Shown: positions 8,799 to 18,527, numbered from the stretch's first letter. The stretch is 51,408 bases of DNA from Deltaproteobacteria bacterium (GCA_016930795.1 JAFGFY010000154.1:1-51408); one strand, 5' to 3'. Notes: generated by a model not told the origin, from the letters alone. A program made the numbers and translations.

Positions 8799-10634
8799 TC
8801 AACGTCCCCTAAGGCATTTTGAAAAACTCAAGGCTTCAAGGTGAAGCAGCTTTTCCCCGGACTTGGAAAAAGCCTCGCCTATCTCATCGTAAATCATGGC
8901 TATATTCTCAAGGTTTCCGATGACCCTGTTTCGTGGAATATCCAGTTCGGCCATCAGACGGTCGCAATATGATATGCATTGCTCTAGGTCCTGATCCATC
9001 AGGGCCAACAGGGAAAGCCTGAAAAGGGGATCTCTCTGGTAACCGTCGATGGATAGCGACTTCATATAATAAGTCTTGGCCGATTCCCACTCCTTCCGAT
9101 CATAATGGAGATGTCCAAGATGGCTGAGGGCATCTGTGTTTTTTTCATCCAGCTCAAGGGCGCGCTGATTCCATTGAACGGCTTCATCCCATTTGTCTAG
9201 ATATTTACAAGCGAGAGCCAAAGCATTGAAGATCCCGGCATTTTCGTAGGCCCTTTGGATGGCGCCGGTCAACAGTTTTTCGGCCGCGGCAAGCTCCCCG
9301 ATCTTGAGTGCCTCCACGCCAAGGACATGCATGAATTCCGGGGGCTCCGGCACTTCCATTCCAAGAAGCCTGTGGATTGTGACTAAATAGCCAGCACGGT
9401 TGCCTTCGGTATTTTGAATCAGGGCCCTTTCAAACTCTACCAGTTGAGTCTCGAGGCCGGCTTCCTCGGCTCTTTGGAGGAATATCTTCGCCAAGTCCGG
9501 ATACCCTCTCTCTCTACAGGCAACGGTTGCCAATCGAAAAGCAACTGGGGGTGCCGAAGCTTGTCCGGCTGCCTCTTGCAGTCTTTTTGCGGCTTCTTCT
9601 GTGGAGCCGTTTTCCAAGAGAAGGGTCCCGTACTCCAAATCCAATCGCCATTTCTCGTCGATCTTGTTTACAACCAGCCCCGTCATTAGTTCAGGTTTCT
9701 CGCTGTATTTTTTCGCAAGTTCGTCAAATCGATCGTATGCCTCCAGGAATCTCTTCATGTCCTTTTGAGCGGCATACACGGAAGCGAGCACGAAAAAAGA
9801 ATCAAAATGGTCAGGGTTGATGGAAACAGCCTCTTGTGCAAAGGACTTTGCCTCGTCCCACATCTGAAGGTTGTAATAGGAAGAGGCCACCACAAAATAC
9901 GTCCACAGGATGTTGGGATCGGAAGCCCCCTGTTCTTTGTGGAGTCTTATGGCTGTGAGCCCTTCATAAACGGCTTCTCTAAACCGATGAACGCTTGAAA
10001 AGGCGACAGCCAGATCGTGATGGTGTTTGAAGTTCAGGGGGTCTTCATGAATGGCCTTTCGGAGAAGGCTGCCTGTGCGCTGGAATTTTTTCCTCACACT
10101 GGTTTGATCTATGTCGTATCCGAAGTGATAAATTTTTACAGGACAGAATCCCGTACTTTTGCATCCAACTACCCTGTTGTGAACAAAACCCTCGAAATGA
10201 ATGCCTAAACCGTTTCGGAAGAGTTTAATGGAGTTGTTCCAGGACTGCCTTGTCCGGTTTTCGAAATAGCAGACCATGGTCACCATGAGACTGTCAGCGT
10301 CCGTATTTGCAATCGCTTTCCGAAGGACCTTTCCCCCATCCGGTTCCAACTGTTCATCTGCATCCATCCACAGGATCCAGTCACCCTTTGCATAGCCGAT
10401 GGACTGGTTGCGGTGTTTGCTGAAATCATTTTCCCAGAGGTGATGATAGACTCTGGCCCCGAAGATTTGGGCGATTTCAACGGTTCGGTCCGTGGAGCCG
10501 GTGTCCACTATTATCATTTCGTCAACGAAGTCATTCACTGATTCCAGACAATCTGCCAGGTATCTTTCTTCGTTTCGAACAATCATACAGAGGGATATCA
10601 TTGGCTGAGTTTTAGGCATGGACAATTGAAACAT
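8799..10634 (-). CDS. GT2 glycosyltransferase with TPR array (paralogue)
   Basis: A second GT2-TPR protein of 611 residues. Its first 100 residues align almost position by position with the one at 4350: SLCMIVRNEERYL, VDTGSTD at 43-49, FSKHRNQSIGYAKGDWILW and D-A-D at 91-93. The TPR part covers about residues 205-590, for example WDEAVQWNQRALELDEKNTD. The two TPR regions are much less alike than the catalytic ones, which suggests different acceptors or partners. A poor ribosome site (GGAAG, 9 bases upstream) precedes the ATG. A second Met at residue 6 is an alternative start. It lies in an operon between GT9 and GT4 genes. Confidence 0.88.
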   Translation of the reverse strand: MFQLSMPKTQPMISLCMIVRNEERYLADCLESVNDFVDEMIIVDTGSTDRTVEIAQIFGARVYHHLWENDFSKHRNQSIGYAKGDWILWMDADEQLEPDGGKVLRKAIANTDADSLMVTMVCYFENRTRQSWNNSIKLFRNGLGIHFEGFVHNRVVGCKSTGFCPVKIYHFGYDIDQTSVRKKFQRTGSLLRKAIHEDPLNFKHHHDLAVAFSSVHRFREAVYEGLTAIRLHKEQGASDPNILWTYFVVASSYYNLQMWDEAKSFAQEAVSINPDHFDSFFVLASVYAAQKDMKRFLEAYDRFDELAKKYSEKPELMTGLVVNKIDEKWRLDLEYGTLLLENGSTEEAAKRLQEAAGQASAPPVAFRLATVACRERGYPDLAKIFLQRAEEAGLETQLVEFERALIQNTEGNRAGYLVTIHRLLGMEVPEPPEFMHVLGVEALKIGELAAAEKLLTGAIQRAYENAGIFNALALACKYLDKWDEAVQWNQRALELDEKNTDALSHLGHLHYDRKEWESAKTYYMKSLSIDGYQRDPLFRLSLLALMDQDLEQCISYCDRLMAELDIPRNRVIGNLENIAMIYDEIGEAFSKSGEKLLHLEALSFSKCLRGR

Positions 10635-10760
10635 TAAACCGACTTCCAGGAGAAAGCCTTCTGTATCTTATGAATGTAAAGCCGCATTGCGAGTGGATAA
10701 CAGCATTTGCCCTGGATGGCCTACATCCGGGAGTAATGTCCGGCCGCTCAGCATGGGAAA

Positions 10761-11846
10761 TCAGCAGCTAGTCTGTACATCAGAATATAAAGCAGCAACC
10801 TTTTTGACCACAAATCTCAATATGATTTCCGGTCTTATGCTCTCGTGATAGAAAGCGTGACATTCAGGATAGCCTCTAGGGCATTCATTAAACACCTCAA
10901 AGCAAGGTGCACATCCCAGCATGCTTGCCAGGCAGGTAATATGTTCATGCCATTCAAAGTAGGCTGGTGTGGTGGTGGAGAGAAGCACTGTGGTAGATAC
11001 TCCCAAGAGATTGGCTAAATGAATAATGAAAGAGTCAACTCCCAATACGATATCCATATGTCTCAGAATTGCCGACAATTCAGGGATCGTAGTCTTGCTT
11101 CTCAAATCCTGGATGCCTCCAGAATCGTATCTTTCCTGTTGGTCCCTCCTGACCCCGAGGACATAAACATCAAATCCGACTCGTCTCAATCCTTGCAGAA
11201 GAATTCTCTGAAGCCTTTCTGGGTAGGATTTGACGAGCCCGTTGGAATCGAAGTTGACGCCAATTCTGACTCTATCGGCAGGGAAAAGAGTCAATCTATT
11301 TCTCATGTCCTCAGGAATCTGATAGCTGGGCATCAAATCCTGTGAGTTTACCCCAAGGCCTCGACATAACTGAATAATCGGAGACGACTTCAATCCATCA
11401 TTTGAATGGAAGAATTCGGAAACATCGGTTAGGACCGCATCATAGTGTGAGAGCGTCTCCATATCGGGGGGATATGGGACATACTCTGCGTCAAGCCCCA
11501 TCGGCTTAAATATGGCATCCCATTTGATCCTGTCACCACAGATATCAAAGGCAATGCTATGTTTTCTCATAACCTCAGGGAGTACCGTACCTATGGTGAC
11601 AGCGTCGCCGAGACCGCCTGCAAACATAAGGAGTATTTTCTTAATGGACTCCGGGCCACTTAAGTGGGAGGGTCGAAAATGCGTGACGGCCAGCCCGTTT
11701 TTTTCGATGATCCGTCCCAGGCCCCGCCTCGCCGTCTCCCGCGCAAACTGGCTGTAGGTATAATAGGTCCTACCTTCGGTCAGGACCCCTTCACCATAGA
11801 TAGGATTCTTGAAATTGACGGTTTCGGTGATGGAAACCAAATCCAT
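10761..11846 (-). CDS. GT9 (heptosyltransferase-like) glycosyltransferase
   Basis: A 361-residue family 9 protein. Residues 70-90 carry ILLMFAGGLGDAVTIGTVLP, the glycine-rich GxGD motif. Later motifs include VRIGVNFDSNGLVKSYP and the donor-site block MDIVLGVDSFIIHLANLLGV, which replaces the more usual S/T-D-T/S-x-x-H-L-A. Four Cys in LASMLGCAPCFEVFNECPRG are reminiscent of the Cys-rich segment seen in some GT9 proteins. An N-terminal extension of about 65 residues (YGEGVLTEGRTYYTYSQFA) has no clear family match. The upstream GT2 stop is only 8 bases away. The product probably adds one sugar to the growing chain. Confidence 0.82.
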   Translation of the reverse strand: MDLVSITETVNFKNPIYGEGVLTEGRTYYTYSQFARETARRGLGRIIEKNGLAVTHFRPSHLSGPESIKKILLMFAGGLGDAVTIGTVLPEVMRKHSIAFDICGDRIKWDAIFKPMGLDAEYVPYPPDMETLSHYDAVLTDVSEFFHSNDGLKSSPIIQLCRGLGVNSQDLMPSYQIPEDMRNRLTLFPADRVRIGVNFDSNGLVKSYPERLQRILLQGLRRVGFDVYVLGVRRDQQERYDSGGIQDLRSKTTIPELSAILRHMDIVLGVDSFIIHLANLLGVSTTVLLSTTTPAYFEWHEHITCLASMLGCAPCFEVFNECPRGYPECHAFYHESIRPEIILRFVVKKVAALYSDVQTSC

Positions 11847-11854
11847 AGATCACC

Positions 11855-12937
11855 CTACGGCACTAGGCGGAAAGAATGGCACAAGAGGCCTTTTAGTTCC
11901 GGATGGCATGTCTGGCTGACATACTGACTGACAAAGGCATTAAACTGGGGTTGAATCGATTCATAGACGGCGAAGCTAGTAATGCCATCAAAGAATACCT
12001 TGGCCTTTTCTCTACAGGCAGTGGCAAAGTGACTTATGCCGAGCGAAAAAAGTATCACAAGTTCGGTAATGGGCATTCTGTTTTTGACATGACAGTACTG
12101 CTTGTACCGGTCGTAGAGGTTGAACGCCATTTGTACGGCCCCGTCAAAACTCCCCACGTTCAGGTAACACTGGACCAGGTGGAACGGATACATGTGATCC
12201 ACATGGTCAAAGAGAGAAGGGCCGTAACTGGAAAGCAAATGCCCAAACCTGTGTGTGCGTACAAAAAAGAAGGCCTTGGCGTAATCGTATTCAGACTTGG
12301 GATGAAACGAGTTCCCTCCGTGGACCGTATATTCGCCAGTAACCTTTCTAATATGGGCAAAGGCATGACGATCCGAAAGCCGCAACAAGAATTCCCAGTC
12401 TTCCAACCCATTTCTAAGGATCGGCGTCTCGTTGAAAAGGCCGGTTTTGTCCAGGCATGATCTCCTGAACATCACCGTTTGCGTGGTGATATAGTTGTAG
12501 TTTTCAAGGCTTTTCTTGTCGAAATCCTGTGAAAATACCACATATGGCTCTTTTGATCCGTCTTTACAGATCCAAATAGCATCAGAGTAGACCAATCCCA
12601 CGTCCTCATTGGTGTTCAAATGGTTAGATAGTGTTATCAAGTGATCAGGATAAATACGGTCGTCATCATCGCAAAAAGAGATATATTTCCCCTTGGATTT
12701 CATAATGCCCAAGTTACGAGCGGATGACTGGCCGCCATTCACTTTCTCAAAAAACCTGATTCGAGTGTCACGGTATTGGTCTACGACCTGTCTGCTATTG
12801 TCAGTGGAACCATCACTAACGACAATGATCTCGAAGTCCGTCATGGTCTGAGACAGGATAGACTCGATACAGTCGCCGATTAAGTGGTCCCGGTTATAGG
12901 TGGGGACAACGATGCTGATCTTCGGAGTACCCTTCAT
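11855..12937 (-). CDS. GT2 glycosyltransferase
   Basis: A 360-residue GT-A family 2 enzyme. It begins KISIVVPTYNRDHLIGDCIE, has VSDGSTDNS at 40-48, GGQSSARNLGI, and a D-D-D-D run at 90-93 for the metal and UDP-sugar. The catalytic base is probably the Asp of the E-D motif in NGLEDWEFLLR. The domain ends near residue 215. The remaining 145 residues are unassigned and lack membrane segments. No clear ribosome site precedes the ATG. Intergenic DNA at 12938-13030 marks a change to a more AT-rich block upstream. Confidence 0.88.
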   Translation of the reverse strand: MKGTPKISIVVPTYNRDHLIGDCIESILSQTMTDFEIIVVSDGSTDNSRQVVDQYRDTRIRFFEKVNGGQSSARNLGIMKSKGKYISFCDDDDRIYPDHLITLSNHLNTNEDVGLVYSDAIWICKDGSKEPYVVFSQDFDKKSLENYNYITTQTVMFRRSCLDKTGLFNETPILRNGLEDWEFLLRLSDRHAFAHIRKVTGEYTVHGGNSFHPKSEYDYAKAFFFVRTHRFGHLLSSYGPSLFDHVDHMYPFHLVQCYLNVGSFDGAVQMAFNLYDRYKQYCHVKNRMPITELVILFSLGISHFATACREKAKVFFDGITSFAVYESIQPQFNAFVSQYVSQTCHPELKGLLCHSFRLVP

Positions 12938-13030
12938 GTTAATTAAGGCTTATGCAACTCAGCCCTGAACATCCTCGCTGAATATGATTTTGTGTTAACC
13001 AAAAAAATGGAACCTTATGACTAGTTGAAT

Positions 13031-13705
13031 TTACAACTCTTTTTGGAAAACCTTTTGAAATGTTAACCTTGGAGCATCTTGAAAAATAAGCCATTCTGGT
13101 ATCGGCGAGCTCCAAACTTCTTTAAATAACTGATTAAGAATATCTATTATGTTGATATTATCATTAATCCAACCTTTATCCGTAGGGACCGCTCGAAAGA
13201 GATTATTTAAAATGTAAAAATATCCACCAGTTTTAAGCACCCGTTTAATTCTCAACAGATCCTGAATCGGATCATAGCAATGTTGCAGCACCCAAACAGA
13301 ATATACGGAATCAACAGAAAGGCCGTTTGCTACCATAATATCTGCCAGTTCGGGAGTGCAAACCGAAAATAAAGGCGAATTGACATAAGCTGGTGCAAGC
13401 TGGCGCATTGTTAGGCTTATATCAATTGCAAGAATATTGCAGCTTACTTTCTGTATTAGACCTTTAGCCAGCCGGCCTATGCCACAGCCATAGTCGAGTA
13501 ATATCGAATTTTTGTCAGGTTTTAAAAGATCAATAATCTGGTTCACCGTAAAGGGTGTCTCCTTTTGCCATCGTTCCTTTGTGTTTATTCTATTTTCAGG
13601 TGTTAAAATAATTCGCTTTGCTTCTTCAATATTGTTGACTTCAAACATTTGGGGGTAATATGTCGGTTTTTCTATAAATTTATTCATAGTTTTCATACCA
13701 TTCAT
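13031..13705 (-). CDS. Class I SAM-dependent methyltransferase
   Basis: A 224-residue methyltransferase of the Methyltransf_11/25 type. Motif I is ILLDYGCGIGRLAKGL (about 68-84). The acidic post-I residue is in ILAIDIS. The motif IV region is VYSVWVLQHCYDP, and motif VI is RVLKTGGYFYILNN. It probably methylates a sugar hydroxyl or amine. The substrate is unknown. Three in-frame ATGs lie close together at the start (13705, 13696, 13687). The gene is AT-rich compared with those at 4-12 kb, as is the next gene upstream, which suggests a separate origin for 13.0-14.9 kb. Confidence 0.85.
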   Translation of the reverse strand: MNGMKTMNKFIEKPTYYPQMFEVNNIEEAKRIILTPENRINTKERWQKETPFTVNQIIDLLKPDKNSILLDYGCGIGRLAKGLIQKVSCNILAIDISLTMRQLAPAYVNSPLFSVCTPELADIMVANGLSVDSVYSVWVLQHCYDPIQDLLRIKRVLKTGGYFYILNNLFRAVPTDKGWINDNINIIDILNQLFKEVWSSPIPEWLIFQDAPRLTFQKVFQKEL

Positions 13706-13845
13706 ATCGCATCAAATTCGAAAAGAAACAAAAATACGATGTCCCATCATTCCAATGCCTAACAGGTGAAGCGAATGTGATTTTAATCTGCAATAGCATA
13801 TCAAGTTCTTTACTGTTTCCATAAAATGATGGTTTTAGGACAATA

Positions 13846-14898
13846 TTAAGTAAGGTTTACAATGTGCATCATTTCTCTAATCCTATGATCATATGTATGT
13901 TCTTCCATCACTTTTATGTAAGCTGATCTGGCCAACGATTCCCTCACCTCATTGTTGTTAAGTAAATAGCGGAGTTGAGATTTTAATGTTTCAACGTTAT
14001 TGTAAGTTATGATGTCTTTTTCTAATTCAAATACTTCTTTAATAAGATCCTGATCATCTACGAGTTGAGCGATGCCGCATGCTGCAATGGTAAATACTCT
14101 GGGATTCAAGAAATCGCATCGTTCAATCATCGTGCCCTGGTAAAGAGTAGAGTGTATATTTAAGCCAATTTTCGAACCATTTAAGATTTTTGATTCCTCA
14201 TCATAGTTGATTAAGGTCCCATCGCCTTGAGCAGACGACCTAAGTTCCGCAAATTCAGACCAACCCGGTCCCCATAAGGATATGTTGAATTCAGTAAGAT
14301 GTTCAAATAATTCGATCCGATTAGGATAAGGTGAACCTACAAAGCAGATATCAGAGAAATATTTTGAAGAAAATGGTGAAGTATCTTTTATTATATTATG
14401 AAGTCTGGGGTTGCATGCGGTTGGAAGGTAATGGCTATTCACCCCTTTAGATTTCAAACCCTCTAAAAAGTCTCCTTTTTGTACCGTAAAGAAGTAATTA
14501 TAGTAGGGAACAATAGTTTGCCATTTTGGTACAATTGGATTTTGAGGGAAATAGCGAAAATTTTCAATATACCAATGGGCTATAATGGCACCTAACTCTT
14601 TAACACGTTCAATAAACCATGGGGTTATCGGAGCGAGTGCCATTACCAAAACCAAGTCAGGTTTAAAATCAACAACTTTCCCCATCGCGGCTAGGTTAAT
14701 GTGCGCTAAGATGGTTCTGCCGGTTGCCGTTTCATTCGATAGATGCCGAAAGCTCCTTGTGTAGAGATCGTATAGCGGTTGTGTTTGGAATATCTCAGAA
14801 TCAATATCTTCCATTTGCATCAACGCATCGGCTACATGCATCCCCACGATGAGAGATCCGCCGGTCAGGGGAAGAACGAGTAAGATTCGTGGTTTCAT
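13846..14898 (-). CDS. CgeB-like glycosyltransferase (Glyco_trans_1_2 type)
   Basis: About 350 residues from the ATG at 14898 (MKPRILLVLPLTGG). Upstream in-frame codons reach 14946 but overlap the maf gene and look non-native. The N-terminal Rossmann domain ends around FRYFPQNPIV. The C-terminal donor domain has ICFVGSPYPNRIELFEHL, then LWGPGWSEF, and the conserved KIGLNIHS...FLNPRVFTIAACG followed by EHTYDHRIREMM. This is the layout of CgeB/PF13524 proteins, which are common in flagellin modification and spore-coat glycosylation clusters. The sugar and acceptor are unknown. It lies 16 bases after maf. Confidence 0.83.
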   Translation of the reverse strand: MKPRILLVLPLTGGSLIVGMHVADALMQMEDIDSEIFQTQPLYDLYTRSFRHLSNETATGRTILAHINLAAMGKVVDFKPDLVLVMALAPITPWFIERVKELGAIIAHWYIENFRYFPQNPIVPKWQTIVPYYNYFFTVQKGDFLEGLKSKGVNSHYLPTACNPRLHNIIKDTSPFSSKYFSDICFVGSPYPNRIELFEHLTEFNISLWGPGWSEFAELRSSAQGDGTLINYDEESKILNGSKIGLNIHSTLYQGTMIERCDFLNPRVFTIAACGIAQLVDDQDLIKEVFELEKDIITYNNVETLKSQLRYLLNNNEVRESLARSAYIKVMEEHTYDHRIREMMHIVNLT

Positions 14899-14914
14899 TG
14901 AATAGAAGACGGCT

Positions 14915-16726
14915 CTATTGCGCCCGGAGCGTTGACAAGGCCTCACGGCAATGCGCCTTTAGGAGAGGCAGGAAGTCGTTGAGTTCTTGAAAGAAAAGAA
15001 GGAAACGTTTTGGATCAGGGCCGTTTGCAGGTGATGACCCTGAACAATGAGTCATATATCGCGGCATATAATCCGTCAGGATATCCAGGACATCCCGGTA
15101 TGCAAAGGCGGATTCATAAGATTTTCTCGGCGTCGCTATGGCATCTTTGTGGAATGGGGCGTGGATTTCATCAGATTCAGGCGATACATCAGGAAGCGGT
15201 GCCTCTCTGCACACTTCGATAAGACCGTCTATTTGTTCCAGCATCCAGGAAAGTGCATCCGAGTATCTTGTTTTTGAATGGAGAGAATCAGGAATCGGAA
15301 TTCCGGTCAAGATCGCCAGGAAAGAGGCATCGACATCGGTATCGGTGTCCCTGTTGCCCAGGTTTAGTGCCTTGTCCAAAGGCATCCATTCCGCGCCTTT
15401 GAAGAGGGCACCGAATTTTGACACATTGATGCAACGGGCCTTGGTATTTACTATCTCCTGTTCCAGGGAATGGATCATGGATATGAAACTTTCAATTGTC
15501 TTCACCTTGCCGTCGCTATTGTCCGGGACCCAGATAAAATCATAATTTTCAAAGTCGATCTTCCATGTGCGGGGGCTGCCCTCTGCGTGTTCACGATCTA
15601 AAGGAAAGGACAGGTCAAGACCCACGAGGATAATAGGATCAGCGCCCATGAGCCTTGCCGTTAAAAAACCTAGTTTAGACACCGTTTGAATGTTTGGAAA
15701 AGTCGTCACCTCGCGATTTATATTTACGAACCAGCTTGACAGCGAATCCTGGACATTAATGATGAATTTCCTTTTAAATCGCTCCACAAATTCGGGATTC
15801 GCATCAAGGCTGAAAACAAGGGAGATGTCACTTAACACTCCTTCCGAGATATTCGCTACTTTTTCCAGTTTTGAAGCATGAGATTCACAAGTGGCAACCA
15901 CATTCGGCCTGATGCCGTTATCAAGCAGCGGTTTCAAAGCAGAATCCACCGAGATGATGAATGCATTCCCGGCACACTTTTTTAGGGTCGGAATTTCCCC
16001 TGTCAGAGAGGGGCCCGCTGCTATCACCAGCGCAGGTTTATCTTTGAGGGTATCCGCCAGATGATCAATGGGGAATGATTCCTGTAGGAAAGGAATGTTG
16101 TGAAAGACATTGTCAAGTCGCCGTTCTTTGGTGCCGTTAAAGGTTCTATAACTCAATTGAAGGGATCTGATATGCCTATCAATCTGTTTATCAATCTCAT
16201 CATATTTTTCTGAACAAAGGTTTCTTAAGTGAGGAATAGAGAGTTTGTGTATCCTGCCCGTAATGGCCTTGGATTGAATCGCCTGAAAATGATCTGTGAT
16301 TTCAGATGGAGAATCAGCGTCGAATAAGTGAATATTCTTGTTGGAAAGAATGTCTGAAAGGTCCATATGGGTCACAGCCAGTTTTAGTATCTCAACTGAG
16401 CCCTCAACCACATAGAGGACATGATTGGAGGCCTTTGCCCCGGCGATTTTCTTTGCAAGATAACCCAACCCCAGGCCAAAGAGGATGCTACCATCCTCTT
16501 CCCTGAAGTCATAGCCTTCAAGAAGGCTTTGAGCCTCAAGGGAGGGGTCCTGTGGGGAATGAAGGAATTTTGGGTTTCCTTTGTTGTCAAGGGTCAGTAG
16601 AGTTGGAAGCCCACTTCTGCTTTTCACGACGAGAAATTTGTGCGTACCCTCATGGCGAGCTATTTGCTCGGCTAAAGAGGGTTTTCTCTGCTCAAGGATC
16701 ATCAAATTTTTTTGTAGGTAATGCAT
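14915..16726 (-). CDS. maf: Maf-family motility accessory factor (flagellin glycosylation, 6-hydroxymethylpterin-pyrophosphokinase-like fold)
   Basis: A 603-residue protein of the MAF_flag10/DUF115 family, the hallmark of flagellin glycosylation islands in Campylobacter, Helicobacter, Aeromonas and many Desulfobacterota. Residues 50-150 form the Maf N-terminal domain (FLHSPQDPSLEAQSLL, ILFGLGLGYLAKKI). The central domain carries the diagnostic PALVIAAGPSLTGE (231-244), IISVDSALKPLLDNGIRPN and LVGLDLSFPL. Known members transfer nonulosonic acids to flagellin Ser/Thr before export. Whether that is the sugar here is not shown, because no nonulosonate synthase lies in the window. This gene is the strongest evidence that the surrounding transferases serve flagellin. 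Confidence 0.93.
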   Translation of the reverse strand: MHYLQKNLMILEQRKPSLAEQIARHEGTHKFLVVKSRSGLPTLLTLDNKGNPKFLHSPQDPSLEAQSLLEGYDFREEDGSILFGLGLGYLAKKIAGAKASNHVLYVVEGSVEILKLAVTHMDLSDILSNKNIHLFDADSPSEITDHFQAIQSKAITGRIHKLSIPHLRNLCSEKYDEIDKQIDRHIRSLQLSYRTFNGTKERRLDNVFHNIPFLQESFPIDHLADTLKDKPALVIAAGPSLTGEIPTLKKCAGNAFIISVDSALKPLLDNGIRPNVVATCESHASKLEKVANISEGVLSDISLVFSLDANPEFVERFKRKFIINVQDSLSSWFVNINREVTTFPNIQTVSKLGFLTARLMGADPIILVGLDLSFPLDREHAEGSPRTWKIDFENYDFIWVPDNSDGKVKTIESFISMIHSLEQEIVNTKARCINVSKFGALFKGAEWMPLDKALNLGNRDTDTDVDASFLAILTGIPIPDSLHSKTRYSDALSWMLEQIDGLIEVCREAPLPDVSPESDEIHAPFHKDAIATPRKSYESAFAYRDVLDILTDYMPRYMTHCSGSSPANGPDPKRFLLFFQELNDFLPLLKAHCREALSTLRAQ

Positions 16727-16768
16727 GAGTTATCCGGAATCAAATACCTTGTTTGAGCGTGGGGGTTA

Positions 16769-18487
16769 TTATTGTAACACTTCGGATTCAAGTATATACT
16801 CGACACGCTGTCTAATAGTGTGTCTTTCCAGTACGGACATCATTCCCTTTTGAGCGATTTCTTTAGCTTCGTCCTGATTTTCCAGATAATATTTAACCTT
16901 CCTGACCAATTCGTCAGATGTGCGGTAGGCGACGACCTCTTTGTCCAGTTCGAACAATTCATTGAGGTCCTCGGAATATTCGGCAAAGACAAGTCCGCCG
17001 CAGGCCATGATGTCGAAAACACGCATATTGATCATGTCCATCTGGTAGATTCGACTGATATCCAAATTAATTAGGGTTCCGCTGTAAACCTTGTTGATTT
17101 CTGATTTGTGGCCGGCCGGTCCCATGTATCTCGCCCCTGAAACCTCGGCTTGCTTCCAACTCCCATCGCCCCATATCTTGAGGCCGAGACTCCCCAGTCC
17201 GGAAAGGTAGGAAAGCCGTTTTCGGGAGGCGGCGGTCTCAGCCAGGAGCATGATAGGGTCCAAATGGTGGGGCATGGTCTCACCAAAAAAGTCGAGAAAA
17301 TCTTCAAGGAGATCCTGGGCCAGATCCGGGATTTGATACCTGGAGAAATCCCGGCTTTGAATAGCTAAAACCTGTGTGAAAGGGTTATGTTCTTGATCAA
17401 AGGGTATTGTATGGTTCCGGCAGTAGTCCCTGTAAACACTAATGAGTGTTTCTTTGTGATGCTCGGCCTGTTCGAGCATGCTGCTGCCCACAAAGGAAAG
17501 GGGGGATGAATAGTGCTGCCTTTCATGTTCGTTGAGAGTGACTGGTTTTCTATTCTTCATGTTAGCTGCAAGGGGTAGGTATTCAACATGATCAAATCCC
17601 GATGATAAAAAGTCCTTGATGCCCTTTTTCCGGTAAGTAAAGATATGCGCCTTTTCGTTTTTTTCAGGGAGGACTCTGGGCACCTCGATGGAGGGATCGA
17701 TCTCCCAGCAAAGCAGCGTCCGTGAATACTTCTTGCATACCTCAGATAGGCCGTTAGGGTAATTCACGCTGAAAACAAAGGCCGGCATCAATTGAATGAT
17801 GGCGTATTCTATTTCCTCGATGCTGATTGAGTTCAGATCGAGATAGAATGGGGTATAGTCCAATTCTTTGAACGAATCCGCTATGTCGTCAACAAAAAGA
17901 CCGCCTGTGTTCATAAGTATTCTTTTGCTTCCAACACCGGAAGGGACAAGACCGGCTTCATTATGATAAATCTTTTTTAGGAGGGGATGCCGGACCCTAT
18001 TATAATCCCTGATTTGGGGGATAAGGTTAATCAGGTCCCCGCACATGTAAAGCCTGAGATTTCCTGATGAGAGAAGCTTTGAATAATCCCTCTGCATTAG
18101 GAAAAGCCGCATCAGCCACGGGTCCCTGTCCCATGCTACGATTTTTCTGTCTGAGAAGCGGTCTACCAAGAAATCAACCACTTCTCCAAGCCCAACACCA
18201 AACACAAAGATATCCCTGTCCTTTCCTACCTCAGAAAAAATGGTTTTCAGTTGATCCTCGGACAAAGACAGCTCATATTCTGACGAGTGCAGTCGATAAC
18301 CTACCTTACCATTATCTCCGAAAACAGTATGGGAGCTATTCACGGGCCATGACATCCTGCGAACAAGTTTCGGCTGGTGCTTGCTCAGGGCTGCGATATT
18401 TGCTTCGAGACTATTCATCGAAAATCTGTCAGGAAGCTTGGGGGCTACTAAATGGCTTGGCACGATCCTATTTCCTTCTGTGAGCAA
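16769..18487 (-). CDS. CgeB-like glycosyltransferase with Maf-like N-terminal domain
   Basis: A protein of about 570 residues with two parts. Residues 60-150 (YRLHSSEYELSLSEDQLKTI, IFVFGVGLGEVVDFL, KIVAWDRDP) closely follow the N-terminal domain of the neighbouring Maf protein. Residues 190-565 are a CgeB-type transferase: RILMNTGGLFVDDI, LSFVGSSMLEQAEHH, LKIWGDGSWKQ and MINMRVFDIMACGGLVFAEY, ending HTIRQRVEYIL. The start is uncertain. The longest reading begins with TTG. A GTG at 18463 has AAGGA 9 bases before it. An ATG at 18418 begins MNSLEANIAAL. The shared domain suggests it docks on the same partner as Maf, perhaps flagellin. That is inference. Confidence 0.82.
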   Translation of the reverse strand: MLTEGNRIVPSHLVAPKLPDRFSMNSLEANIAALSKHQPKLVRRMSWPVNSSHTVFGDNGKVGYRLHSSEYELSLSEDQLKTIFSEVGKDRDIFVFGVGLGEVVDFLVDRFSDRKIVAWDRDPWLMRLFLMQRDYSKLLSSGNLRLYMCGDLINLIPQIRDYNRVRHPLLKKIYHNEAGLVPSGVGSKRILMNTGGLFVDDIADSFKELDYTPFYLDLNSISIEEIEYAIIQLMPAFVFSVNYPNGLSEVCKKYSRTLLCWEIDPSIEVPRVLPEKNEKAHIFTYRKKGIKDFLSSGFDHVEYLPLAANMKNRKPVTLNEHERQHYSSPLSFVGSSMLEQAEHHKETLISVYRDYCRNHTIPFDQEHNPFTQVLAIQSRDFSRYQIPDLAQDLLEDFLDFFGETMPHHLDPIMLLAETAASRKRLSYLSGLGSLGLKIWGDGSWKQAEVSGARYMGPAGHKSEINKVYSGTLINLDISRIYQMDMINMRVFDIMACGGLVFAEYSEDLNELFELDKEVVAYRTSDELVRKVKYYLENQDEAKEIAQKGMMSVLERHTIRQRVEYILESEVLQ

Positions 18488-18527
18488 GAAAAAACGGTTT
18501 CAAAATACGGCGCAAAATACAGTAAAC

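Noticed and set aside
6353-11846. The GT9 genes as LPS core heptosyltransferases (waaC/waaF)
   Set aside because: They lie among flagellin modification genes, are divergent at the donor site, and no other core-LPS genes are present.
11903-12460. Plus-strand frame of 185 codons
   Set aside because: Antisense shadow of the GT2 gene; the opposite frame carries the conserved motifs.
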